This document shows positions 52,061 through 60,389 of a stretch of DNA of 64,000 nucleotides, piece after piece (positions within the stretch are counted from its first letter, which is position 1; every line of letters starts with the position of its first letter). Source of the stretch: Insolitispirillum peregrinum. GTDB lineage: Bacteria > Pseudomonadota > Alphaproteobacteria > Rhodospirillales > Rhodospirillaceae. The notes under the pieces are model-generated. The model did no database searches. It was given only the letters and a program-made list of their open reading frames with translations, and was not told the DNA's origin. The DNA is taken from NCBI RefSeq assembly GCF_042665255.1, contig NZ_JBHTCD010000024.1. One strand, 5' to 3'. The translations under genes and the position numbers were made by a program.

Positions 52061-52230
52061 TTAAATTTGACGCCACTGTACACGACAGTAAGAAAGCAAG
52101 GACGTGGAGCGCTGCTCCACACCTCGCCGGGGCCTTCAGGCCCCGGACCCCATTGATTTGATTTTTAAAGAAAAATAGGGGCTTGGGGGCACTGCCCCCC
52201 AACTGTCGTGGACTGTGGAGTCACATTCAA
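52061..52230. repeat. repeat family A, copy 2, most complete, with terminal inverted repeats
   Basis: Ends: TGACGCCACTGTACACGAC at left and GTCGTGGACTGTGGAGTCA at right, inverted with few mismatches. Inside: GTGGAGCGCTGCTCCAC, GGGGCC/GGCCCC hairpin, AT-rich stretch, and GGGGGCACTGCCCCC. About 170 bp, non-coding. It fills the gap between convergent genes and may also end both transcripts. Confidence 0.82.
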
Positions 52231-52233
52231 GAC

Positions 52234-52893
52234 TCACAGCCCGATGAACGGCTGCAACAGACGATAGATCAGCCGGTCATAGATGGCCGGGGCTTCGGTG
52301 ACCACCAGAGCGATGCAGTCCTGATCCGCCCCGATGACCGGCTGGTGATGGGCCCGTTGATCCAGCTCTGCCAGATCACCCGGCCGATAGGTTCCAGTCA
52401 CGTCGTGATAGCTGCCAGTGAGCACCAGCGTCAATTCCAGCCCCCGATGCCCATGGGAAGGCAGCCGGATACCCGGGGCAAAGCGCATCAGGCGTGCCGA
52501 GGCCGGTCCCTGCGTCCCCAGCACGACCTGTTCAATCCCCGGTGCCAGCCGGGACCACGAGCGATTGGCCAGCAAAGCCTGCAAGGGGCGCGGCGCCACC
52601 AGCCCTGCGAACGCTGCGGGCAAGACAGGAGGATCACGCCGTTCCGGTGCCGGGGCATCCCCTTCCTCCAGCCGGGCCAGCAGGGCATCAACGTCCGGCG
52701 GCGGAACCGGGGTCATTGGCAGGGCGTCAAGCAAGGCCCCACCGAGGGCCTCGGCGTCTTCGATCCTGCGCCGGCACTGAGCGCAATAGGTGGCATGCGA
52801 GGCAATCGCCAGACATTGCGCCTCGGACAAGGCCCCCGAGGCATAGGAGACGATCAGTTCGTCGCTGATATGGTGACGGGCATCATGGGTCAT
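52234..52893 (-). CDS. chrR: ChrR-type zinc/cupin anti-sigma factor
   Basis: 219 aa. N-terminal zinc anti-sigma domain with H8, H33, C37 and C40 (ASHATYCAQC), spaced as in Rhodobacter ChrR. C-terminal cupin (about 125-205) with metal ligands in PSHGHRGLELTLVLTGSYHD. Holds the sigma factor inactive and releases it on singlet oxygen. Overlaps the rpoE stop by four bases. Confidence 0.92.
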   Translation of the reverse strand: MTHDARHHISDELIVSYASGALSEAQCLAIASHATYCAQCRRRIEDAEALGGALLDALPMTPVPPPDVDALLARLEEGDAPAPERRDPPVLPAAFAGLVAPRPLQALLANRSWSRLAPGIEQVVLGTQGPASARLMRFAPGIRLPSHGHRGLELTLVLTGSYHDVTGTYRPGDLAELDQRAHHQPVIGADQDCIALVVTEAPAIYDRLIYRLLQPFIGL

Positions 52894-53558
52894 GGTGCAT
52901 TTCCTGCAGAGCCATACCGCCCGGCGATCTCGGCACGCACGCGCTTGAAGGCCAGGCGCAGCCGCGACTTGATGGTTCCAAGCGGCACGTTCAACGCCGA
53001 TGCAATCTCGGCATGGGTTTTATCTTCATAGAACGACAGGCGCATCACGGTCGCCTGATCGGCAGGCAGCGCGGCAAGGGCTTCGGCCACAGCCTCCTGA
53101 CGCTCCCTTGCATCAACAACATCATGACCATCGGCGGGAGCCTCGGGGACCAGCAACGGGTCGGCGTCATCGACTTCGATGTGGGTCTGTCTGCGCAAGG
53201 CATCAATCCGTTTGTTGCGGGCGATGGTGAACAGCCAGGTGGACACCGCAGCCTTGTGCGGATCGAACTGATCGGCCTTGCTCCAGACGGTCAAAAACGT
53301 TTCCTGCGTGATCTCCTCGCCCTCACTCAGCGTCGCCCCCTGCCTCATCAGATACGAGGTGATGCGGGGGGCGTAATGGCGGTACAGCGCCGCATAGGCA
53401 GCCTTGTCCCGCTGTCTGGCCACGGCCATCACCAGATCAGCACCTTGTGCAGCCGTCATCGACGGCAGCGAGCCGGTCACGCCGCCCATCGGCGAGACGG
53501 TGCGTGCTGAAGAGCAAGGCGCGGGCCCGGGCGGGCATGGGGTATGGGGCGCATTCAT
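52890..53558 (-). CDS. rpoE: ECF sigma factor, RpoE (singlet-oxygen class)
   Basis: 222 aa from the ATG at 53558 (AAAGGA upstream). Region 2: LYRHYAPRITSYLMRQGATL, EEITQETFLTVWSKADQFDP, WLFTIARNKRIDALRR. Region 4: LPADQATVMRLSFYEDKTHA, IASALNVPLGTIKSRLRLAF. It is paired with chrR and has a match to its own promoter class upstream. That promoter would start RNA almost at 53558, so the real protein may be leaderless or begin at an internal ATG (53489 or 53459). Confidence 0.9.
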   Translation of the reverse strand: MNAPHTPCPPGPAPCSSARTVSPMGGVTGSLPSMTAAQGADLVMAVARQRDKAAYAALYRHYAPRITSYLMRQGATLSEGEEITQETFLTVWSKADQFDPHKAAVSTWLFTIARNKRIDALRRQTHIEVDDADPLLVPEAPADGHDVVDARERQEAVAEALAALPADQATVMRLSFYEDKTHAEIASALNVPLGTIKSRLRLAFKRVRAEIAGRYGSAGNAP

Positions 53559-53564
53559 ACCGTC

Positions 53565-53593
53565 CTTTACGCGACACAGCGGTCGCTGGATCA
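53565..53593 (-). promoter_or_regulatory. RpoE-type promoter of rpoE-chrR
   Basis: On the minus strand TGATCC, an 18-base spacer, then TAAAG. The alphaproteobacterial RpoE consensus, from memory, is TGATCC with about 18 bases to TAAGA. Indicates positive autoregulation. Confidence 0.75.
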
Positions 53594-53693
53594 CTCACCG
53601 GCACTTTTTTTACCCGGCTGGTCAAAAGACCGAGCGGCGGCAGCGTCTGCCGCATCCCTGACTATGGGGGCGTAAAAAAAGCGCGGCAAGCGG

Positions 53694-53722
53694 TGATCCA
53701 GCGTCTTCGGGCTGCCGTAGAA
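53694..53722 (+). promoter_or_regulatory. RpoE-type promoter of the FAD oxidoreductase operon
   Basis: TGATCC at 53694, 18-base spacer, TAGAA at 53718. Shares GTGATCCAGCG with the divergent rpoE promoter. Places the lipid-modification operon under RpoE. Confidence 0.8.
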
Positions 53723-53762
53723 AAGCGGAATACACCAAAAAAGGCCACAGAAGGATTGTCCG

Positions 53763-55142
53763 ATGACTGCGATGACCGATCCACTCCCCCCAGGACAGCC
53801 CCGCCGCCAGTCCATTGCGGTCGTCGGCAGCGGCATTTCGGGCATCAGTGCCGCCTGGCTGCTGTCGCAAAAGCACGATGTGACGGTTTTTGAACAGGAT
53901 GATCGTCCCGGTGGGCACACCAACACCGTGATGGTTGACGACGGAAAAAAGCCGGTGCCGGTGGATACCGGGTTCATCGTTTACAATCTGGCGACCTATC
54001 CCAATCTGTGCGCGCTGTTCGATCACCTTGATCTGGAAACCGCCGCCAGTGACATGTCCTTTGCCGTCTCGGCGGACGATGGCGGCTTTGAATACGCCGG
54101 GTCGGACATCAACGGCCTGTTCGCCCAGCGCAGCAACCTGTTGCGTCCACGGTTCTGGCGCATGACCCGCGACCTGCTGCGCTTTTACAAGGAAGCGCCG
54201 CGTGATCTTGCCGCCGGTCACCTGCCTGACGTCATGACGCTGGGCACCTACCTTGACACCCGTGGCTACTCGGCGGCCTTTGTTGATCACCACCTGTTGC
54301 CGATGGCAGCGGCCATCTGGTCGTCTCCGGCGATGGACATGCGCGCCTATCCCGTGACGTCGTTTTTGCGCTTTTTTGTCAACCATGGCCTGCTGCAACT
54401 GACCAACCGCCCGCAGTGGCGCACCGTGCGCCATGGCAGCCGCCGCTATCTTGACCGCCTGATCGCCGGGTCTGCGCCCGGGCAAGGGCTGGGGCTGCGC
54501 CTCGCCGATGCCGTTACCTCCATCCGGCGGGTCAACGGCGGGGTGATGGTAACAGACAGCCAAGGCCGCGAGCACCCTTTCGACGCGGTGGTGATTGCCA
54601 CCCATGCCGATGACGCCCTGTCCCTGCTTGCTGATCCGTCCGATCAGGAACGGCAACGGCTGGGGGCCTTTCGCTATCAGGCAAACAGGGCGGTGCTGCA
54701 CCGCGACCCCCGGCTGATGCCCAAACGCAGGACGGCCTGGTCAAGCTGGAACTATCTGACCCGCCGGGACGGTACGGACAGAAACCACGTCTGCGTGACC
54801 TACTGGATGAACAAGCTGCAGCCGCTGGAAACGGAGCGGGACTATTTTGTCACCCTCAACCCGGTGATCGAGCCTGATCCGCAGCGCGTCGAGCGCACCT
54901 TTGACTATATGCACCCGATGTTTGATACCGCCGCGCTGGAGGCCCAGCACCACCTGTGGGATTTGCAAGGGGTGCGGAACACCTGGTTCTGTGGTGCCTA
55001 TTTCGGGTCGGGTTTCCACGAAGACGGCCTGCAATCCGGTCTGGCCGTCGCCGAGCAACTGGGCGATGTCCGGCGGCCATGGTCGGTGGACAACGAGTCC
55101 GGCCGCATTCCCGTCCGGCACCCAACGACGGAGGCCCGATGA
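53763..55142 (+). CDS. FAD-dependent amine-oxidase-like oxidoreductase
   Basis: 459 aa. Dinucleotide fold GSGISGISAAWLLSQKHDVT followed by FEQDDRPGGHTNTV, and C-terminal AYFGSGFHEDGLQSGLAVAE. Proteins of this family sit next to DUF1365 and cyclopropane synthase genes under RpoE in related bacteria and take part in modifying unsaturated fatty acyl chains during singlet-oxygen stress. The exact reaction is not settled by sequence. First gene of the RpoE operon. Confidence 0.87.
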   Translation: MTAMTDPLPPGQPRRQSIAVVGSGISGISAAWLLSQKHDVTVFEQDDRPGGHTNTVMVDDGKKPVPVDTGFIVYNLATYPNLCALFDHLDLETAASDMSFAVSADDGGFEYAGSDINGLFAQRSNLLRPRFWRMTRDLLRFYKEAPRDLAAGHLPDVMTLGTYLDTRGYSAAFVDHHLLPMAAAIWSSPAMDMRAYPVTSFLRFFVNHGLLQLTNRPQWRTVRHGSRRYLDRLIAGSAPGQGLGLRLADAVTSIRRVNGGVMVTDSQGREHPFDAVVIATHADDALSLLADPSDQERQRLGAFRYQANRAVLHRDPRLMPKRRTAWSSWNYLTRRDGTDRNHVCVTYWMNKLQPLETERDYFVTLNPVIEPDPQRVERTFDYMHPMFDTAALEAQHHLWDLQGVRNTWFCGAYFGSGFHEDGLQSGLAVAEQLGDVRRPWSVDNESGRIPVRHPTTEAR

Positions 55143-55933
55143 TGTCAGAGCCGTTGCGATCAGGTGCCTATGTCGGGTCGGTGATGCACCAGCGCCACCA
55201 GCCCACCGCTCACCGCCTGCAATACCGGGTGTTTTCCCTCTATCTGGACATTGATGAACTGGGGCAGCTTGACCGCACCTTGCGCTGGTTTTCCTTCAAC
55301 CGGTTCAATCTGTTTTCCCTGTTCGACCGCGACCACGGGGCCGCGGACGGCTCGGCCCTGAGACCGTGGGTGGAAGAACAGTTGAACCGGGCAGGCATCA
55401 GCGCCACCGGCGGACGGATCGGGATGCTGTGTTATCCCCGTCTGTTTGGCTTTGTTTTCAATCCGCTGACCGTCTTTTTCTGTCATGACGCCGACGACCG
55501 TCTGACGGCGGTTCTCTACGAGGTGCGCAACACCTTTGGGCAACGCCACACCTACCTGTTGCCGGTCAGCGATCCCGCATCCAGCGTGGTGCGCCACGGC
55601 TGCGACAAGCGGTTTTACGTCTCGCCCTTCATCTCCATGGACGCCCATTACGACTTCCGCATTCTGGTGCCGGGAGAAAAGACCATCCTCGCCATCCATG
55701 AAACCAACGCCGGGGGCGCCTTGCTCGACGCCCGCTTCATCGGCCACCGGCGCGAGCTGACCGACCGGACCCTGATCCGTCTGCTTTTGACCCATCCGCT
55801 GATGACCCTGAAAGTCGTCGCCGGCATCCACTGGGAGGCGCTGAAGCTGTGGCGCAAGGGCATGCCCTTTTTCTCCCGCCCCTCGCCGCCGCCAGAGGCC
55901 GTTACCATCGTGCCTCCGTCCCCACAGCCCTGA
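55139..55933 (+). CDS. DUF1365 protein
   Basis: 264 aa. SGAYVGSVMHQRHQPTAHRL and LCYPRLFGFVFNPLTVFFCH are the family blocks; KRFYVSPFISMDAHYDF follows. ATGA overlap with the oxidoreductase. No catalytic role is established; it occurs with CFA synthase and an FAD oxidoreductase and is presumed to help in acyl-chain modification. Confidence 0.88.
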   Translation: MMSEPLRSGAYVGSVMHQRHQPTAHRLQYRVFSLYLDIDELGQLDRTLRWFSFNRFNLFSLFDRDHGAADGSALRPWVEEQLNRAGISATGGRIGMLCYPRLFGFVFNPLTVFFCHDADDRLTAVLYEVRNTFGQRHTYLLPVSDPASSVVRHGCDKRFYVSPFISMDAHYDFRILVPGEKTILAIHETNAGGALLDARFIGHRRELTDRTLIRLLLTHPLMTLKVVAGIHWEALKLWRKGMPFFSRPSPPPEAVTIVPPSPQP

Positions 55934-55951
55934 CTGCCGGAGTGATCCGCC

Positions 55952-57181
55952 ATGCCGATTGACACCCGCTCACCCTCTGCCCGGTCAGCCGGGCCGGTCA
56001 GCCCCGATCTTTCCCGGGCCCTGCGCAGCCTGATCGCCGCCGCTGACCGCCTGCGGCACGGACGGTTGCGTCTGATCCTGCCGAATGGGCAGGCGATGAC
56101 CTTTGTCGGGAGCGAAGCCGGACCCCATGGGCACATGACCCTCAACAGCGACCGGGTGGCGCGCCGCCTGTTGTTCGGCGGCGACATCGGGCTGGCCGAA
56201 AGCTACATGGACGGCGACTGGGACAGCCCGGACCTGACCAGCTTGCTGTCTCTGGCAACCCTCAACGAAGCAGCCCTGCAGGAAACACTGGCGGGCAGCC
56301 TGCTCAGCCGGGTGGTCAACCGCCTGTGGCATCTGGTCCGCCCCAACAGTCGTACGGGCAGCCGCCGGAACATTTCGGCCCATTACGATCTGGGCAACGC
56401 CTTTTACCGGCAGTGGCTGGATGAAACCATGAGCTATTCGGCGGCCTGCTTTACCCCCGGCACGGCAACCCTTGCCGATGCACAGCGGGAAAAGTACCGG
56501 CGTCTGGCCCGGATTCTGGAGCTGAAGCCCGGCCAGCGGGTGCTGGAAATCGGCTGTGGCTGGGGCGGCTTTGCCGAAATCGCCGCGCAGGATTTCGGCT
56601 GCCGGGTGACCGGTCTGACCCTGTCCACCGAGCAACACGCCTATGCCAGCGAGCGGATGGCGCGGAACGGCCTGTCCGGTCAGGTCGAGATTGCCTTGCG
56701 CGATTACCGCGATGAAACCGGCACTTACGACGCCATTGCCTCGATCGAGATGTTCGAGGCGGTGGGGGAAAAGTACTGGCCCACCTATTTCGACACCCTT
56801 CAGGCCCGCCTGCGCCCCGGCGGAAAGGCCGCCCTGCAGGTGATCACCATCGACGATCACCGTTTCCAGAGCTATCGCAAGGGCTGCGATTTCATTCAGC
56901 GGTACGTCTTCCCCGGTGGCCTGTTACCGTCGCCGGAGGCACTGCGGCAGGCGGCAACCCGCGGAGGCTTCCGCATCACCGCAGAACAATTCTTCGGGCT
57001 TGACTATGCCCTGACCCTGAAGGCATGGGCCGAGAGCTTTGAACGGGCGTGGCCGGTGATTGCCACTCAAGGGTATGACGACCGCTTCAAACGGCTGTGG
57101 CGCTATTATCTGGCCTACTGCGAGGCAGGCTTCCGGGCCGGAACCATTGATGTCGGCCATTTCCTGCTGGAACGGCCATAA
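55952..57181 (+). CDS. cyclopropane-fatty-acyl-phospholipid synthase family methyltransferase
   Basis: 409 aa. SAM site VLEIGCGWGGFAEIAAQDFG, substrate region HYDLGNAFYRQWLDETMSYS and ACFTPG, and FIQRYVFPGGLLPSPEAL. Adds a methylene or methyl group to unsaturated acyl chains of membrane lipids. In the RpoE context it may instead belong to the furan-fatty-acid type route described in Rhodobacter. Confidence 0.9.
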   Translation: MPIDTRSPSARSAGPVSPDLSRALRSLIAAADRLRHGRLRLILPNGQAMTFVGSEAGPHGHMTLNSDRVARRLLFGGDIGLAESYMDGDWDSPDLTSLLSLATLNEAALQETLAGSLLSRVVNRLWHLVRPNSRTGSRRNISAHYDLGNAFYRQWLDETMSYSAACFTPGTATLADAQREKYRRLARILELKPGQRVLEIGCGWGGFAEIAAQDFGCRVTGLTLSTEQHAYASERMARNGLSGQVEIALRDYRDETGTYDAIASIEMFEAVGEKYWPTYFDTLQARLRPGGKAALQVITIDDHRFQSYRKGCDFIQRYVFPGGLLPSPEALRQAATRGGFRITAEQFFGLDYALTLKAWAESFERAWPVIATQGYDDRFKRLWRYYLAYCEAGFRAGTIDVGHFLLERP

Positions 57182-57185
57182 GGTG

Positions 57186-58574
57186 ATGAACGCCCCCGTC
57201 CTGCCCCCGCCCCTGCCCCATCGTCATCTGCTTGCCTATGCCGCACCGGCCCTTGCCCTCGCCATGCCGACCCTGCCGGTTTATGTCTTCCTGCCGGCCT
57301 ACTATGCGCAAACGGTGGGATTGGGGCTGGCGGCAACCGGTGCCGCGTTGATGCTGGCGCGTGTGTTTGACGTGGTGACCGATCCGGTCGTCGGCTATCT
57401 CAGCGACCGCGTCCCCACCCGCTGGGGACAGCGCAAGCCGTGGATGGTGCTGGGCGGCATGATCGCTGCGCCCGCGCTGATCGCGCTGGTTTCTCCGCCG
57501 CCCGGCGCCGGGCAGATGTATCTGGCACTGTGGAGCCTGCTGCTCTCCCTCGGCTGGACCCTGATCGCCGTTCCCTATACCGCCTGGGGGGCCGATCTCA
57601 GCCGTGATCAGCGGGAACGCACCCGCATTACCGGCTGGCGGGAAGGCGGCATGGTCGCAGGCATCCTGCTGGCGGGTCTGCTGCCGGTGTTGCTGGAGGC
57701 GTTCGGAGCCGATCAGGTCGAGCCGATGCAGGCCATCGCCTGGCTGGCCCTGATGCTGGGCGGCGTGACCCTTGCGACACTGGTATGGATGGTACCCGAA
57801 GCCCGGCCTGACCGGAACCAGACCTCCCCCCGGCCTCCGCTGCGCCCGTGGCACAGCATCCTCAGCCTGTGGAACAATGGTCCGTTCATGCGCCTGCTGA
57901 TCGCCTGGGGGATCAATGGTCTGGCCAACGGTCTGCCGGCGGCAACCTTTCTGCTGTACCTCGACCATGGACTGCAAACCGACGAGATGACTCGCAACGG
58001 ATTGCTGTTTGCCTACTTTCTGGCCGCCATTCTGGCCCTGCCCCTGTGGGCGGCGGCGGCGGCCCGCTGGGGGAAGCCGCGAAGCTGGTCGGCGGCGATG
58101 GCCGTGGCGGTGCTGGCCTTTGCCGTCGTGCCGTTTCTGGCACCGGGAGACGACCTTGCCTTTCTGGTGATCTGCCTGCTGACCGGGGCAGCTTTGGGGG
58201 CCGATCTGGCCTTGCCCCCGGCGATGCAGGCCGATGTGGTTGATTTTGATACCTGGCGGACCGGCGAGCGGCGGGCCGGGATCTATTTTTCCCTGTGGTC
58301 GATGGCCAGCAAACTGTCGCTGGCGCTGGCTGTCGGCCTCGGCCTGCCACTGCTGGAGGCACTGGGCTTCACCCCCTCGATCGAGGACGGGCCGGACCCT
58401 GTCTGGCCCTTGCTGGCGATCTATGCCGGTCTGCCGGTGGTGCTGAAAACCGCCGCCATCGTGCTGATCTGGCACCACCCCCTCACCCCCCGCCGCCACC
58501 GGGCGATCGTGTCACGACTGATACGACGGCAGCCCCATCGGCCCGGACAGGGTTCCGCAAGCGCTGATCAATAA
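57186..58574 (+). CDS. MFS transporter, GPH (glycoside-pentoside-hexuronide) type
   Basis: 462 aa, about 12 membrane helices. DVVTDPVVGYLSDRVPTRWG then QRKPWMVLGG is the GPH signature; PYTAWGADLSRDQRERTRIT also fits. Start 4 bases after the CFA synthase stop. In this operon the cargo is more likely a lipid-related compound than a sugar, but that is inference. Confidence 0.87.
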   Translation: MNAPVLPPPLPHRHLLAYAAPALALAMPTLPVYVFLPAYYAQTVGLGLAATGAALMLARVFDVVTDPVVGYLSDRVPTRWGQRKPWMVLGGMIAAPALIALVSPPPGAGQMYLALWSLLLSLGWTLIAVPYTAWGADLSRDQRERTRITGWREGGMVAGILLAGLLPVLLEAFGADQVEPMQAIAWLALMLGGVTLATLVWMVPEARPDRNQTSPRPPLRPWHSILSLWNNGPFMRLLIAWGINGLANGLPAATFLLYLDHGLQTDEMTRNGLLFAYFLAAILALPLWAAAAARWGKPRSWSAAMAVAVLAFAVVPFLAPGDDLAFLVICLLTGAALGADLALPPAMQADVVDFDTWRTGERRAGIYFSLWSMASKLSLALAVGLGLPLLEALGFTPSIEDGPDPVWPLLAIYAGLPVVLKTAAIVLIWHHPLTPRRHRAIVSRLIRRQPHRPGQGSASADQ

Positions 58575-58599
58575 GCGCTGACCGATACAGGAGTGCCCC

Positions 58600-59145
58600 A
58601 TGTTTCGTGCTCTCAGGCGTTTCGCCGTCATCTTCGCCACCCTGTCCATCGTTGCAGGATGCACCACCATGTCACCTCAGGATTTCGCCTCAACCACCCC
58701 GGCGTTGTCGCTGGAAGAGTACTTTGTCGGCAAAACAAAGGCCTATGGCCTGTTCCATGACCGCTTTGGCACCCTCCAGCGCCGGTTCACCGTTGATATC
58801 ACCGGCACCCTCAACAACGAAGGCGCGCTGGTCCTTGACGAGCGGTTTTCCTATACGGACGGAGAAACCCAGCAGCGCGTCTGGACCATCCGCAAGGCTG
58901 GCGACGGCCTGTATGAAGGGCGTGCCGATGATGTGGTGGGGACCGCGCGGGGCGAGCTGGCCGGGGCGGTGTTGCGCTGGACCTATGACCTTGATCTGCC
59001 GATCTCTGGCCGCACCTGGCAGGTCGCCTTTGACGACTGGATGATCCTGATGGACGACGGCATCCTGATGAACAAGGCCACGGTCTCGAAATGGGGGCTG
59101 AAGATCGGGGAAGTCACCCTCGTCTTCCGGCAGGTGAAGGAGTAA
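58600..59145 (+). CDS. DUF3833 lipoprotein
   Basis: 181 aa. Lipobox IVAGC at residues 17-21 after a short hydrophobic signal, so membrane-anchored. LSLEEYFVGKTKAYGLFHDR and RRFTVDITG are the DUF3833 marks. Lipocalin-like beta content. Last gene of the RpoE operon; converges on the NTF2-like gene with no gap. Confidence 0.87.
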   Translation: MFRALRRFAVIFATLSIVAGCTTMSPQDFASTTPALSLEEYFVGKTKAYGLFHDRFGTLQRRFTVDITGTLNNEGALVLDERFSYTDGETQQRVWTIRKAGDGLYEGRADDVVGTARGELAGAVLRWTYDLDLPISGRTWQVAFDDWMILMDDGILMNKATVSKWGLKIGEVTLVFRQVKE

Positions 59146-59580
59146 TCACCGCGCGGTCAGGCGCCGTTTGATCCACCGCAGGACCGTCCCCAGCAAGGGC
59201 AGGCGCTCGTAAAACTGTTCCGCCGCATCCCAGTAATCGACATGGGCGAGGACCAGCCCGTCCCCGGACAGCCTGACCTCGCTCATGCCTTCGACGGACC
59301 AGTCGCCGATTCCCTTGATGCGGGCGCGGAAGGTCCAGCGCAGGTATCCGGTTGAGCCGTCGAGAGCCTGATGATGGACGACAAAGCGCGGCTGGTCGGT
59401 GGTGTCAAACATGTGCTGTAAAATCCGCCCCATCGCGGCGCGGCCCGTCACATCGTTGAACGGGTCCTTGAAACGAACCGCCGGATCAACCAGAGCCAGC
59501 AGGTCAGCCACCGTGGCCGGTGACAGGGTTTCAAAGGCGCGGGCATAGGCGGCAAGGCGGGATGACATCTCGGCGTGCAT
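59146..59580 (-). CDS. NTF2-like / SnoaL-fold protein
   Basis: 144 aa from ATG 59580 (AGAGGGTG upstream); a GTG at 59589 overlapping the SDR stop is an alternative. Cone-shaped NTF2 fold indicated by LVDPAVRFKDPFNDVTGRAA and YWDAAEQFYERLPLLG. Such proteins are found beside SDR and DUF1365 genes in RpoE regulons. Ligand unknown. Confidence 0.82.
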   Translation of the reverse strand: MHAEMSSRLAAYARAFETLSPATVADLLALVDPAVRFKDPFNDVTGRAAMGRILQHMFDTTDQPRFVVHHQALDGSTGYLRWTFRARIKGIGDWSVEGMSEVRLSGDGLVLAHVDYWDAAEQFYERLPLLGTVLRWIKRRLTAR

Positions 59581-59585
59581 GGCAG

Positions 59586-60344
59586 TCACCCTCTGGTGAT
59601 GGCTTTGATCAACGGCAACGACAGGCCATAGGGCAGACAGCGGATCACCTTCAGCATCCAGGTAAAGCGGCGTGGAAAGGTCACCTCAAAGCCCTGCGAG
59701 CGGGTGGCGGCGATGATGCGGGCAGCAGCCGATTCTGCCGACATCAGGAATGGCATCGGAAAGTCGTTTTTATCGGTCAGGGGGGTTTTGACAAAACCGG
59801 GGTTGACCAGTTGCAGGGTCACCCCGCGCTCCTTCAGCCCCGGATGCAGGCTCTCGGCCAGATTGATCAGGGCGGCCTTGCCGGGCCCATAGGCGGCAGC
59901 GGTGGGCAGCCCGATGTACCCGGCCACCGAGGCCACCATCATGATCCGCCCGCGCCGCCGGGCGGTCAGTCGGGGCATCACGGCGGCCAGACAGTGGCTG
60001 GTGCCCATCACGTTGACCTCCCACAAGCGCCGCAGGGTGGCGCAGGAAAAATCATCGACATCCATCGGGCAATGGGTTCCGGCGTTGAGAATGGCCAGCT
60101 CGATCGGCCCCAGCGTCTGCTCGATGACGGCCACCGCACGCGCCACCGCCTCTTCGTCAGTCACATCAAGCGGAACCGGGTGAATGCCACCGGGCACATC
60201 CCCCGCCCGCCGGGCCAGACTGTCGAGATCATCCGGCGTCCGCGCCGACGCGGCAACGGTCCATCCCTCGCGCGCCAACGCAACAGCGACCGCCGCCCCG
60301 ATCCCCTTTCCGGCCCCGGTGACCCACGCAATCCGGCCGCTCAT
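59586..60344 (-). CDS. short-chain dehydrogenase/reductase
   Basis: 252 aa. TGAGKGIGAAVAVALAREGW cofactor site, NAGTH, catalytic Ser in MVASVAGYIG and Tyr/Lys in AAAYGPGKAALINLAES. GGAGG before the ATG at 60344. Probably reduces a carbonyl compound in the same lipid-related set. A 10-codon frame overlaps its start (see findings). Confidence 0.88.
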   Translation of the reverse strand: MSGRIAWVTGAGKGIGAAVAVALAREGWTVAASARTPDDLDSLARRAGDVPGGIHPVPLDVTDEEAVARAVAVIEQTLGPIELAILNAGTHCPMDVDDFSCATLRRLWEVNVMGTSHCLAAVMPRLTARRRGRIMMVASVAGYIGLPTAAAYGPGKAALINLAESLHPGLKERGVTLQLVNPGFVKTPLTDKNDFPMPFLMSAESAAARIIAATRSQGFEVTFPRRFTWMLKVIRCLPYGLSLPLIKAITRG

Positions 60345-60389
60345 GACTTGTCCTCCGCAGCCAGGCTGCTCATGGCTTGTCCTCCGCAG
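60339..60389. repeat. 22-bp tandem duplication of the SDR ribosome site and start
   Basis: GCTCATGACTTGTCCTCCGC at 60339 recurs at 60368 with one change, 29 bases apart. On the minus strand each unit is a GGAGG ribosome site plus ATGAGC. Confidence 0.8.

Noticed and set aside
52061..52230. Family A element considered as an insertion sequence with transposase.
   Set aside because: It is too short to encode a transposase and holds no open frame; a non-autonomous element is the most that can be said.
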